Source of the DNA: Clostridiales bacterium DTU069
Lineage (GTDB): Bacteria > Bacillota > Clostridia > DSM-8532
Assembly: GCA_001512485.1 (NCBI GenBank)
Contig: LFRV01000030.1
Span: forward strand, 1 to 36,598
Length of the DNA: 36,598 nt
Direction of reading: 5' to 3'
The notes under the pieces: model-generated
The model's input: only the letters and a program-made list of their open reading frames with translations
Database searches by the model: none
What the model was told of the DNA's origin: nothing
Translations under genes and position numbers: made by a program
Shown: positions 17,750-26,003 of the stretch, one piece after another
Numbering within the stretch: position 1 is the stretch's first letter
How the letters are laid out: each line of letters opens with the position of its first letter

Positions 17750-18769
17750 ATGGTTGTCGTGCTGAAGCCGAATGTTCCGAGAGAAAAAAGGAACGAACTG
17801 ATTCGCGAAATTGAAGCAATGGGCGTGAAAGTCCAGGTTACCGAAGGTACTCAAACATCAATCCTCGGCCTTGTAGGCGACACTTCAAATCTTAACAAAT
17901 ACCGGATAGCGTCCAGTGAGATAGTCGCAAATATATTGCGTGTGCAGGAACCGTTTAAGAAAGCAAACAAGATGTTCAAGCCGGACAATACAATTATCGA
18001 AGTATCCGGAAGAAAAATAGGCGAAGGTTATTTTACCGTAATAACCGGCCCGTGTTCGGTTGAAAATGAAGAACAGATTGAAGGGATAGCCAAAGCCGTT
18101 AAAGCAAATGGAGCCGCTTTCTTGCGCGGAGGCGCCTACAAACCGAGAACTTCACCGTATTCATTCCAGGGGCTCGGCCTTGAAGGATTGGAATACTTAA
18201 AAATCGCGAGAGAAAAGACCGGGCTTCCGATTGTTTCGGAAATTATGTCGCCGGACCTTGTCCAGCGTTTTGTTGAAGATGTAGACATAATACAAGTAGG
18301 AGCAAGAAATATGCAAAACTTTGTTTTGCTGAAGGAGCTCGGGAAAACAAACAAGCCGATCCTGTTGAAACGTGGGCTTGCCGCGACGATAGAAGAATGG
18401 CTTATGTCCGCCGAATACATTATGAGCGAGGGCAATGAACAGGTAATATTATGCGAAAGAGGCATAAGGACCTTTGAAACATATACAAGAAATACTTTGG
18501 ATTTAAGCTCGGTACTATCGGTAAAAAAACTGAGTCATTTGCCGGTAATAGTCGATCCGAGCCATGCGACCGGACACTCATGGATGGTTGAGGCAATGAC
18601 AAAAGCGGCGGTAGTTGCCGGTGCGGATGGCGTGATAGTGGAGGTTCACAACAATCCCGCGATGGCGTTATGCGACGGTTCGCAGTCAATAACCCCTGAA
18701 CAATTTTCCAACCTTATGGAAAAGGTCAGAAAACTTGTTGAATTTGAAGGGAAAGTATTGGTGGAATGA
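17750..18769 (+). CDS. aroF: 3-Deoxy-7-phosphoheptulonate (DAHP) synthase, type I beta
   Basis: DAHP synthase condenses phosphoenolpyruvate and erythrose 4-phosphate, the committed step of the shikimate pathway. The 339-residue product has an N-terminal ferredoxin-like/ACT-like regulatory domain (about 1-70, MVVVLKPNVPREKR to LVGDTSNLN) and a KDO8P-synthase-like barrel. Landmarks are FTVITGPCSVENEEQ near residues 94-108, FLRGGAYKPRTSPYSFQG near 123-140, ILLKRGLAATIEEW, CERGIRTFETYTRNTLDLS, and the metal-binding PVIVDPSHATGH. This arrangement is the Thermotoga-like I-beta class, commonly inhibited by aromatic end products through the N-terminal domain. The start follows GGGAGGTG. It is the first structural gene after the attenuator. 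The symbol follows common Firmicute use. Confidence 0.96.
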   Translation: MVVVLKPNVPREKRNELIREIEAMGVKVQVTEGTQTSILGLVGDTSNLNKYRIASSEIVANILRVQEPFKKANKMFKPDNTIIEVSGRKIGEGYFTVITGPCSVENEEQIEGIAKAVKANGAAFLRGGAYKPRTSPYSFQGLGLEGLEYLKIAREKTGLPIVSEIMSPDLVQRFVEDVDIIQVGARNMQNFVLLKELGKTNKPILLKRGLAATIEEWLMSAEYIMSEGNEQVILCERGIRTFETYTRNTLDLSSVLSVKKLSHLPVIVDPSHATGHSWMVEAMTKAAVVAGADGVIVEVHNNPAMALCDGSQSITPEQFSNLMEKVRKLVEFEGKVLVE

Positions 18770-18770
18770 T

Positions 18771-19850
18771 ATGAAGATATTAAACCTGAACCTTAAACAT
18801 AAAACGGTTCCGATCGAGACAGAAAACGGTTTGTTTCAAAAAGCCGCACAGCGCATAAAGGAACTGTTCGGAGAAAGAAAAATAATGCTCGTTACCGACA
18901 GCAATGTAGGACCTGTTTATGCAGAGAAACTTTTTACACAGCTTAAAGATTTAAACATCGAAACTGGAGTATATACTGTTCCCGCAGGGGAAAACAGCAA
19001 AAGCCACGATCTGCTTCTTAAGCTTTATGATGCGTTCGCGCGTTTCGGGCTAACAAGGAGGGATATTGTTATAGCCGTCGGCGGAGGTGTGACAGGCGAT
19101 CTTGCGGGATATGCCGCATCAACATGGCTCAGGGGAACGGGCCTTGTCCATATTCCGACATCTCTTATTGCGATGGTTGACTCAAGCATCGGCGGAAAAA
19201 CCGCGGTAAACCTTCCGCACGGGAAAAACCTCGTCGGCAGCTTTTATCATCCTGAAATTGTACTGATAGATCCGCTTCTTCTTGAAACACTGCCCGACAG
19301 GTACTTTTTCGACGGTATTGCCGAGGTAATAAAATATGGCCTCATATCTGACAATAACCTGTTTGAGATGCTTGAAAGCCTCGAAAACCGCGGAAACATT
19401 ATAGAGCATATTGAAGAGATAATATTCAGGTGCTGTGATATAAAAAGAAATATTGTTGAACAGGACGAAACCGAAAGCGGAATCAGGATGATTTTGAATT
19501 TCGGGCATACATTCGGACATGCGATAGAAAAGGTATTCGGATATGAAAAGTACACGCACGGCGAAGCAGTATCAGTCGGTATGGTGTACATCAGCGAAAT
19601 TTCCGAAAAGCTCGGGTTCTGCAACTCCGAACTTCCGAAAAGACTCCGTTCGGTATTGTCCCGGTACGGGCTTCCGGTTGATTTCCCGAAAGTGGATAAT
19701 AATGCGGTTATTGATGCCGTTTTAATCGATAAAAAATCGCGGACCAACGATATAAACCTTGTATTGATAGAAGAACCGGGAAAGGTTTTTATAAAAAGGT
19801 TCCCGAAAGAACAAATCAGGAGGATGGTTCATGAAAACCGTTACGATTAA
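18771..19850 (+). CDS. aroB: 3-Dehydroquinate synthase
   Basis: AroB cyclises DAHP to 3-dehydroquinate using NAD and a divalent metal. The 359-residue product has the NAD-binding and active-site segments AVGGGVTGDLAGYAASTWLRG, HIPTSLIAMVDSSIGGKTAVN, IAEVIKYGLISD, and the metal-binding LNFGHTFGHAIEK and YTHGEAVSVGM. ATG 18771 lies one base after the aroF stop and gives the normal family start. An upstream in-frame ATG would overlap aroF and add 12 atypical residues. The 3' end overlaps aroA by 20 bases, consistent with coupled translation. Confidence 0.97.
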   Translation: MKILNLNLKHKTVPIETENGLFQKAAQRIKELFGERKIMLVTDSNVGPVYAEKLFTQLKDLNIETGVYTVPAGENSKSHDLLLKLYDAFARFGLTRRDIVIAVGGGVTGDLAGYAASTWLRGTGLVHIPTSLIAMVDSSIGGKTAVNLPHGKNLVGSFYHPEIVLIDPLLLETLPDRYFFDGIAEVIKYGLISDNNLFEMLESLENRGNIIEHIEEIIFRCCDIKRNIVEQDETESGIRMILNFGHTFGHAIEKVFGYEKYTHGEAVSVGMVYISEISEKLGFCNSELPKRLRSVLSRYGLPVDFPKVDNNAVIDAVLIDKKSRTNDINLVLIEEPGKVFIKRFPKEQIRRMVHENRYD

Positions 19851-21114
19851 GCCTTCCGATCTCTCCGGCAAAATACTTGTGCCGCCGTCAAAAAGCATGG
19901 CTCACAGGGCGATTATATGTGCGTTTTTGTCGGAAGGAACGAGCATTATCGATAATATTGAGCTTTCTGACGATATTATCGCGACATGCGGCACGGTTGA
20001 AGCGCTTGGAGCCGAAATAGACATCGTCGAAGGTAGTGTTCGGGAAAGAAAAAAACTTGTTATACACGGGACAGGCAGCGTCAACGTGAAGAAAGAAAGG
20101 ATTGACTGCGGTGAGTCAGGTTCCACGGCGCGGTTTATCATACCCGTCTCACGCCTTTCAAAAGAAAAAGTAATAATAGACGGAAAAGGAAAACTCGTTG
20201 ATAGGCCGTTTGACGTGTTTTTCCCGATATTTGATGCTCAAAATATCGGGTACCGGACGGATAGCGGAAAACTGCCGCTGGTACTTGAAGGCAGTCTTAA
20301 ACCGGGAGAGTTTAAAGTAAGGGGAGACGTAAGTTCGCAGTTTATATCAGGGCTATTGTTCGCACTGCCGCTTCTTCCGGGCAATTCAACGATTATTCCG
20401 ACAACACGGCTTGAATCGGCCGGATATATTGATATGACGATTGAGATGCAGAAAAGGTTCGGCATAGAGATAAATTTCGACAGGGAACGGAATATTATAG
20501 AAATTCCAGGCTGGCAGAGGTATATACCGCAGAACTATACCGTTGAAGGCGACTGGTCCCAGGCAGCATTCTGGCTTGTAGCCGGGGCTTTGTCCGGGCC
20601 TGTGTCGGTTGAAGGACTAAACAACAATTCAACGCAGGGCGATAAAATTATTGAAACGGTTTTAAAAGAGATGGGAGCGGATATATCGTGGGATGATGGC
20701 CTGCTTACAGCGAAAAGGAGCGCGCTTGCCGGAATAAGCGTGGATGTGTCTCAGTTTCCCGATCTTGTGCCTATACTGGCCGTAGCCGGTGCTTACGCGA
20801 AAGGGAGGACGGTATTATATAACGCCGCAAGGCTCAGGATAAAAGAAAGCGACCGTTTGAGAGCAATTGCGACGGAACTGAAGGCGGTTGGCGCCGATGT
20901 AACCGAAATGCAGGAAAGCCTTGAGATAACCGGCAAACAAAGTCTTACCGGCGGCAGGGTTTACGGCTGGAACGATCACCGTATAGTCATGTCCGCGGCG
21001 GTAATGGCGTCAAAATGCCGTAAAAATGTCACTATTGAGGGCAGCCAAGCGGTAAATAAATCCTATCCCGCATTCTGGGAGCATTATGCGGGCCTTGGAG
21101 GTAGAATTATATGA
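19831..21114 (+). CDS. aroA: 3-Phosphoshikimate 1-carboxyvinyltransferase (EPSP synthase)
   Basis: EPSP synthase transfers the enolpyruvyl group of PEP to shikimate 3-phosphate. The 427-residue product shows the two-domain family landmarks: VPPSKSMAHRAIICAFLSEG near residues 17-36 (substrate-binding Lys/Ser/Arg), DCGESGSTARFIIP near 91-104 (with Gly-Glu-Ser-Gly-Ser), GDVSSQFISGLLFALPL near 165-181, PDLVPILAVAGAYAKG, and RIKESDRLRAIATEL. Where many class I enzymes have NAGTA, this one has ESGSTA, a pattern usual in several Firmicutes. AGGAGG lies within the end of aroB. It overlaps aroC by 4 bases. Confidence 0.96.
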   Translation: MKTVTIKPSDLSGKILVPPSKSMAHRAIICAFLSEGTSIIDNIELSDDIIATCGTVEALGAEIDIVEGSVRERKKLVIHGTGSVNVKKERIDCGESGSTARFIIPVSRLSKEKVIIDGKGKLVDRPFDVFFPIFDAQNIGYRTDSGKLPLVLEGSLKPGEFKVRGDVSSQFISGLLFALPLLPGNSTIIPTTRLESAGYIDMTIEMQKRFGIEINFDRERNIIEIPGWQRYIPQNYTVEGDWSQAAFWLVAGALSGPVSVEGLNNNSTQGDKIIETVLKEMGADISWDDGLLTAKRSALAGISVDVSQFPDLVPILAVAGAYAKGRTVLYNAARLRIKESDRLRAIATELKAVGADVTEMQESLEITGKQSLTGGRVYGWNDHRIVMSAAVMASKCRKNVTIEGSQAVNKSYPAFWEHYAGLGGRII

Positions 21115-22184
21115 GCAGCATATCGGGTGAAAAAATAAAAATATCCGTTTTTGGAGAATCGCATGGAAAAGCTGTTGGTGTTGTAATCGACGGCCTTCCT
21201 CCCGGGATTGAAATAGACAGTGATAAAATCCGGGCCGAAATGGAAAGGCGCAGGCCCGGGCAGGACCGTTTTACAACGCCGAGAAATGAAAGCGATGATG
21301 TTGAAATAATAAGCGGTGTTTTTAACGGGTACACGACCGGCACGCCGTTGTGCGGGATTATCGGAAATACGGATGTAAAGTCGAAAGATTATGATGCGAT
21401 GAAAAATCTTATGCGGCCCGGGCATGCTGATTACACGGGTTATATCAGGTACGGGGGTTTTGCCGATTACCGCGGCGGCGGGCATTTTTCGGGAAGACTG
21501 ACCGCGCCCATTGTTTTTGCCGGCGCAATAGCATACCAATATCTTCAGAAAAAAGGGATAACAATCGGAACACATATTCTTAAGATAGGAAGTATTGATG
21601 ATGAGCCTCTGAACGCTGCCGATATACCGGCGGACATACTCAATAAATTCAGGGGCATGCGTTTTCCGGTTGTTTCGCCGGGAATTGAAGAGAAAATTAA
21701 AGAGGAAATCGATAATGCAAGAAGGGATTTGGATTCGGTAGGAGGAATTCTTGAAACTGCTGTCGTGAATGTTCCCGCCGGATTGGGGTCGCCGATGTTT
21801 AATTCTGTTGAAAGCAAATTATCCGCGTTTGTTTTTTCTATTCCGGCGGTAAAAGGGATCGAGTTCGGTTCGGGTTTCGGATTCGCGCAAATGCGCGGAA
21901 GCGAAGCAAATGACCAATTCACTGCGGACGGTAAGACTGTAAAAACCGCGACAAATCATACGGGCGGAATAAACGGAGGCATGACAAACGGAATGCCGAT
22001 TGTATTCCGCACCGTTTTCAGGCCCACGCCTTCAATCGGAAAACCGCAGCGGGCTCTCGATATTTCAAAAATGGAAAGCACCGAACTGAAAATACAGGGA
22101 AGACACGATCCATGCATTGCGGTGAGGGCTGTTCCTGTGCTTGACGCTGCAGCGGCGCTTGTTTTCATGGATTTATTATTGTGA
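21111..22184 (+). CDS. aroC: Chorismate synthase
   Basis: AroC makes chorismate from EPSP with reduced FMN, the branch point for all aromatic amino acids and folate. The 357-residue product has the chorismate synthase signatures: VFGESHGKAVGVVIDGLPPG at the N-terminus, EMERRRPGQDRFTTPRNESD, MRPGHADYTGYIRYG, YRGGGHFSGRLTAPIVFAG, GFGFAQMRGSEAND and NHTGGINGGMTNGMPI. A late RHDPCIAVRAVPVLDAA segment closes the flavin site. The start shares ATGA with the aroA stop. No flavin reductase gene is adjacent. Confidence 0.97.
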   Translation: MSSISGEKIKISVFGESHGKAVGVVIDGLPPGIEIDSDKIRAEMERRRPGQDRFTTPRNESDDVEIISGVFNGYTTGTPLCGIIGNTDVKSKDYDAMKNLMRPGHADYTGYIRYGGFADYRGGGHFSGRLTAPIVFAGAIAYQYLQKKGITIGTHILKIGSIDDEPLNAADIPADILNKFRGMRFPVVSPGIEEKIKEEIDNARRDLDSVGGILETAVVNVPAGLGSPMFNSVESKLSAFVFSIPAVKGIEFGSGFGFAQMRGSEANDQFTADGKTVKTATNHTGGINGGMTNGMPIVFRTVFRPTPSIGKPQRALDISKMESTELKIQGRHDPCIAVRAVPVLDAAAALVFMDLLL

Positions 22185-22319
22185 AGCTTTGCCTGTTTGG
22201 ATATTGGGTTAACAGCTATCGGGAATTGTAACCGCCGGCAGCTTATTGACCGTATTTTTATAAGCCGGAATTTATAGTTCGTTGCAACCGGTAAAAATTA
22301 TGTTAAGGAGAATGGAAGA

Positions 22320-23468
22320 ATGGACGAATTAAATCTTCAGCATTACAGGGAAATAATCAACGAAATTGACAAAAATCTTGTTTCGGTTTTCGAACAGCGG
22401 ATGGAAACCGTGAAGAAGATTGCCGACTATAAAAGAAAAAACAAACTTAAGATCCTTGATGCGGAAAGAGAAAAAAAGGTTGTAGAAAACGCTGTTTCAT
22501 ACTTAAAAAATAAGGAACTGGAAAAATACCTGCGTTTTTTTATCGATGATTTATTAACGCTTTGCAGGCAGTATCAGATTGACAGCATAGCAAATGATTT
22601 TTCCGTTTCATACGAAGAAGCGAAACCCGAAATCATGCCAGATACTGTAATAGGGTATTACGGGCTTCCCGGTTCGTACTGTGAAGAGGCCGCGATAGAA
22701 TATTTCGGCAAAATATTTTCAGGGAAATCATATCAGGCATTCGATGAGGTTATATCGGCGTTATCTTCAGGCGAAATTGATATCGGTGTGCTGCCGATTG
22801 AAAACTCGTCCACGGGAACTATTACTGAGGTTATTGATCTTATAAGGGATAACAGCGTTTATATCGTAGGCGAGCATGTTGTAGCAATACGTCACAACCT
22901 TTTGGCTCTGCCGGGCACAAAACTGTCGGATATAAGAACCGTGTATTCACATGTACAAGGACTTGAGCAGAGCGCGCATTTCCTGAAAAAATACGCTTGG
23001 GAGCAAATTGTTTATAAAAGTACCGCGAACAGCGCTAAGCTCATCAGGGATATCGGCGACAAAACGAAGGCCGCGATTGCGTCTTCAAGGTGCGCCGAAG
23101 TTTACGGACTAGAAATTCTTGTTCCCCATATTCATTACAATAAGAATAATTATACGCGGTTTATACTGGTCGGCAGGGAGCTTGCCGTCAATAACGCATG
23201 TGATAAGATAAGCATTGTCATGGATATTGCGCACAAACCCGGAGCGCTGTATAATGTGTTGCGTCTTTTTAATGAGCAGAACATAAATATTATGAAGATA
23301 GAATCAAGACCTATTATAGAAAGGCCGTGGGAATACCTGTTTTTCTTTGATTTTGAAGGCAATCTCGAAAACGAGCGTGTAAAGAACCTGATTGAATCAT
23401 TGAAAAATATAAGTCATCAATTCAGACTCCTTGGAAATTACAGGAACAGTGAAAGGAGAGTCGTATGA
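22320..23468 (+). CDS. pheA: Bifunctional chorismate mutase/prephenate dehydratase (P-protein)
   Basis: PheA converts chorismate to prephenate and then to phenylpyruvate, the committed phenylalanine branch. The 382-residue product has an AroQ-type chorismate mutase at about 1-90 (EIDKNLVSVFEQRMETVKKIADYKR), a prephenate dehydratase at about 110-295 (GYYGLPGSYCEEAAIEYF, GVLPIENSSTGTI, and the catalytic-site NNYTRFILVG) and an ACT domain at about 300-375 with NIMKIESRPI, the Phe-binding ESRP motif. Feedback inhibition by Phe is therefore expected. AAGGAG precedes ATG 22320. A 135-bp gap separates it from aroC; a small bulged hairpin at 22235-22268 lies there, with no clear promoter or terminator. 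Together with the Phe-rich leader peptide, it gives dual control by Phe. Confidence 0.96.
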   Translation: MDELNLQHYREIINEIDKNLVSVFEQRMETVKKIADYKRKNKLKILDAEREKKVVENAVSYLKNKELEKYLRFFIDDLLTLCRQYQIDSIANDFSVSYEEAKPEIMPDTVIGYYGLPGSYCEEAAIEYFGKIFSGKSYQAFDEVISALSSGEIDIGVLPIENSSTGTITEVIDLIRDNSVYIVGEHVVAIRHNLLALPGTKLSDIRTVYSHVQGLEQSAHFLKKYAWEQIVYKSTANSAKLIRDIGDKTKAAIASSRCAEVYGLEILVPHIHYNKNNYTRFILVGRELAVNNACDKISIVMDIAHKPGALYNVLRLFNEQNINIMKIESRPIIERPWEYLFFFDFEGNLENERVKNLIESLKNISHQFRLLGNYRNSERRVV

Positions 23469-24265
23469 AATTCGGATTGATAGGCGAAAAGCTTTCACAC
23501 AGCTATTCACCGCTGATACACCGGCTGTTTTTTAATATAACGGGTATAAAAGGGGAATATAAACTTTTTGAAATTGAAAGGAAAAATATCGGCGAATTCC
23601 TGCAAAACGCGAGAATGGACAAGTTTGCCGGGCTTAACGTGACAATCCCGTATAAAACCGACGTTATTCCTTTTCTTGACGAGTTATCCCCCGAAGCTGA
23701 AAAGATTAACGCGGTTAACACGATTTCATTCAATGACCGCGTTCGCGGTTACAACACCGATTATTTCGGTCTCGATTGTACATTTAATAAGCACAGGGTG
23801 TCTGTTAACGGAAGAAAAGTGCTTGTAATGGGAAGCGGGGGAGCAGCGAAAGCTGTAGTTTCATATCTTTTGGACAAAAAAGCGAAAGAGATATACATTG
23901 CATCAAGGGACAATGCAAAAGCAGGCGAGAAATTTCCGGAAGTAATGGCTATTTCTTATTCCGATATAATAGAATACTGTCCTTTTGATATAATCATAAA
24001 TACCACTCCTGTGGGAATGCATCCGAATACGGGAGTATCACCACTGACGAAAGAACAGGTCAGCGGAGCGGTATTTCTCTTTGACCTCATTTACAATCCA
24101 TCGGTAACAAAGCTTATCGAAATTGCCGATTCGCTTAAGATTTCAAATACAAACGGCTTATACATGCTTGTGGCGCAGGCCGTAAAAGCCCAGGAGATAT
24201 GGCACGCAGGAGATTATGGAATTGAAATCATTGACAGGATAATAAGTGAAATTAATAAAATTTAA
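23465..24265 (+). CDS. aroE: Shikimate dehydrogenase
   Basis: AroE reduces 3-dehydroshikimate to shikimate with NADPH. The 266-residue product starts with KFGLIGEKLSHSYSPLIHRL, the substrate-binding Ser-x-Ser segment, and has GLNVTIPYKTDVIPFLD with the catalytic Lys, NAVNTISF, YNTDYFGL, and the Rossmann motif VLVMGSGGAAKAVV near residues 118-131. NTTPVGMHPN and FDLIYNPSVTKL follow. It shares ATGA with the pheA stop, so it belongs to the same transcript. Length is normal. Confidence 0.96.
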   Translation: MKFGLIGEKLSHSYSPLIHRLFFNITGIKGEYKLFEIERKNIGEFLQNARMDKFAGLNVTIPYKTDVIPFLDELSPEAEKINAVNTISFNDRVRGYNTDYFGLDCTFNKHRVSVNGRKVLVMGSGGAAKAVVSYLLDKKAKEIYIASRDNAKAGEKFPEVMAISYSDIIEYCPFDIIINTTPVGMHPNTGVSPLTKEQVSGAVFLFDLIYNPSVTKLIEIADSLKISNTNGLYMLVAQAVKAQEIWHAGDYGIEIIDRIISEINKI

Positions 24266-24435
24266 ATGAATGAAACTTTCGTTGAATTATATCCTCGCTG
24301 CAGTTCTACAACACTGACTTTAATTAAAAAGCATGCACGCGTTAAAGGGAGTTGGGGGCATCCGCGGTAAGGCAAAGAGGAATATACAGGCAGAAAAGAG
24401 AAGGAGATTATACGGGCAGTAAAAGGGGTGAGAGA

Positions 24436-24954
24436 ATGCAGACTGTAAAAGAAAGAATGCGGATGAAGCAGAAAAACATTGTGTTAACAGGAATAATGGG
24501 ATGCGGTAAAACAACAATCGGGCGCATGCTTGCCGATAAACTGTCCGTTGAATTTGTCGATCTGGATGAATATATTGAAAAAAAATGGGGCAGTATAACC
24601 GAACTGTTTAAAAAGGGCGAAGAGTATTTCAGGGATATAGAAAGCCAGGCTGTCAGGGAGATCTCCAAAAAAAAGGGAATTGTGATAGCAACCGGCGGAG
24701 GTGTCGTAAAAAGAGATGAAAACGTGGCTGTGTTAAAAAGGAACGGGGTTATCTTTTTTATCGACCGCCCGCTTGAAAACATACTGTCCGATGTTGATAT
24801 ATCCGGACGGCCTTTATTGGAGGATGGAAAAGAAAAACTGGTCAGGATATTCAATGAACGGTACAAACTTTACAAAAGTACTTGCGATGTACATGTTAAA
24901 AATACAGGGGATATACAATCGGTCATATCCGTAATTATCGGATATTTGGAATAA
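24436..24954 (+). CDS. aroK: Shikimate kinase
   Basis: Shikimate kinase phosphorylates shikimate at O3 with ATP. From ATG 24436 the product has 172 residues, with the P-loop GIMGCGKTTIGRMLADKL near residues 19-36, the shikimate-binding FVDLDEYIE, FRDIESQAVREI and the ATGGGVVKRDENV loop, then the lid segment SGRPLL. AAGGGGTGAG at 24423-24432 supports this start. An upstream in-frame ATG at 24352 would add 28 non-conserved residues. A 170-bp gap with no clear regulatory signal separates it from aroE. Genes for 3-dehydroquinate dehydratase (aroD/aroQ) and prephenate dehydrogenase (tyrA) are not in the operon. Confidence 0.94.
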   Translation: MQTVKERMRMKQKNIVLTGIMGCGKTTIGRMLADKLSVEFVDLDEYIEKKWGSITELFKKGEEYFRDIESQAVREISKKKGIVIATGGGVVKRDENVAVLKRNGVIFFIDRPLENILSDVDISGRPLLEDGKEKLVRIFNERYKLYKSTCDVHVKNTGDIQSVISVIIGYLE

Positions 24955-25235
24955 AGGCGGAATCCTTGTATTTCGTGATATATCCTTCAATTCAAGAAAA
25001 TAATCCGATTTTTCATTCACCGATTTCTTCCGTTCTTCCGATTGATTTTTGTAAAATGTTACTTTATTATAATAACATGACAAAATATTTCTCACATCTC
25101 TATATGTAACCTGCGTTGTCTTTGGTATTGCAGTTCACGAATGAATGAGGTGATTTTCAACCTATATGCCGAAAACGATTGGCGGCGGGTGCTTATTATC
25201 AAAAACGGGTATAAAGCTTGAAAAGGAGGACCTAC

Positions 25236-26003
25236 ATGTACGGGTTGGTTATTGCGGACGATGAATTGATTATACGTCAGGGTTTGATGACGATACCATG
25301 GAATGAATATAATATTGAAGTTGTGGGTATTGCGTCAAACGGCAGCGAAGCTCTTGATATGGTCATAAAAAAATGCCCCGATATACTACTGACAGACATT
25401 CGTATGCCGGGCATGGACGGGTTGTCCCTAATTAACGCCGCTAAAAAATACAATCCCGAAATACAGGCAATTCTTCTTACCGGATATGAGGACTTTGAAT
25501 ATGCCCGCGATGCAATCCGGCTTGGAGCGATAGGATATATTCTTAAACCGTCGGACCCGGAAGAAATAATTGAAAGTATTGAAAGAGCCAAAAAAAAACT
25601 CGAAGACATTCACGGCCGGACCGATAATAATACAAATAATCCGAAAGTAAAGAACAGGATAATTTGTAAACTGATCGATTATATAGAAAAGCATTATAAA
25701 GAAGATATAACATTGCAGACAGCGGCGGATTACGTACATATGAACCATATCTACATAAGCCGCCTGTTTAAAAAGGAAACAGGAGAAACATTTCTTGATT
25801 ATCTTACAAAATTTCGTTTAAAAAAAGCATGCGTTCTTCTTGCAAAAAATGAATACAAAATATATGAGATCGCTTTGGAAGTCGGAATTAACGATTCGGG
25901 ATATTTCAGCCAGGTATTCAGGAAATATTACGGGATGACTCCGACAGAATACAGAAACAGACTGTTTTCCGGCGGAACACAAACATATGGTGCAGGGATA
26001 TGA
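25236..26003 (+). CDS. YesN-like response regulator (AraC-type output)
   Basis: The 255-residue protein has a receiver domain (1-120) with acidic residues D8 and D9, the phosphoacceptor D54 in LLTDIRMPGMDGLS, and K103 in YILKPSDPEE. A linker (about 120-150) leads to an AraC-type double helix-turn-helix at about 150-250 (LQTAADYVHMNHIYISRLFK and IYEIALEVGINDSGYFSQVF). Such regulators activate the adjacent carbohydrate transporter genes. ATG 25236 follows AAGGAGG. It overlaps the sensor kinase by 4 bases, so the two form a coupled pair. The 280-bp upstream region holds an ATGTTA/TAACAT inverted repeat (25056-25078) but no convincing promoter. Confidence 0.92.
   Translation: MYGLVIADDELIIRQGLMTIPWNEYNIEVVGIASNGSEALDMVIKKCPDILLTDIRMPGMDGLSLINAAKKYNPEIQAILLTGYEDFEYARDAIRLGAIGYILKPSDPEEIIESIERAKKKLEDIHGRTDNNTNNPKVKNRIICKLIDYIEKHYKEDITLQTAADYVHMNHIYISRLFKKETGETFLDYLTKFRLKKACVLLAKNEYKIYEIALEVGINDSGYFSQVFRKYYGMTPTEYRNRLFSGGTQTYGAGI

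Noticed and set aside
22185-22319. Independent promoter or attenuator before pheA
   Set aside because: TTGACC at about 22247 has no -10 box at normal spacing, and the bulged hairpin at 22235-22268 has no T run. pheA is more simply read with the upstream aro genes.
25141-25235. Small frames before the YesN-like regulator (starting 25141 and 25167)
   Set aside because: One has no ribosome binding site; the other overlaps the regulator start in another frame. Composition is random-looking, with no attenuator nearby.
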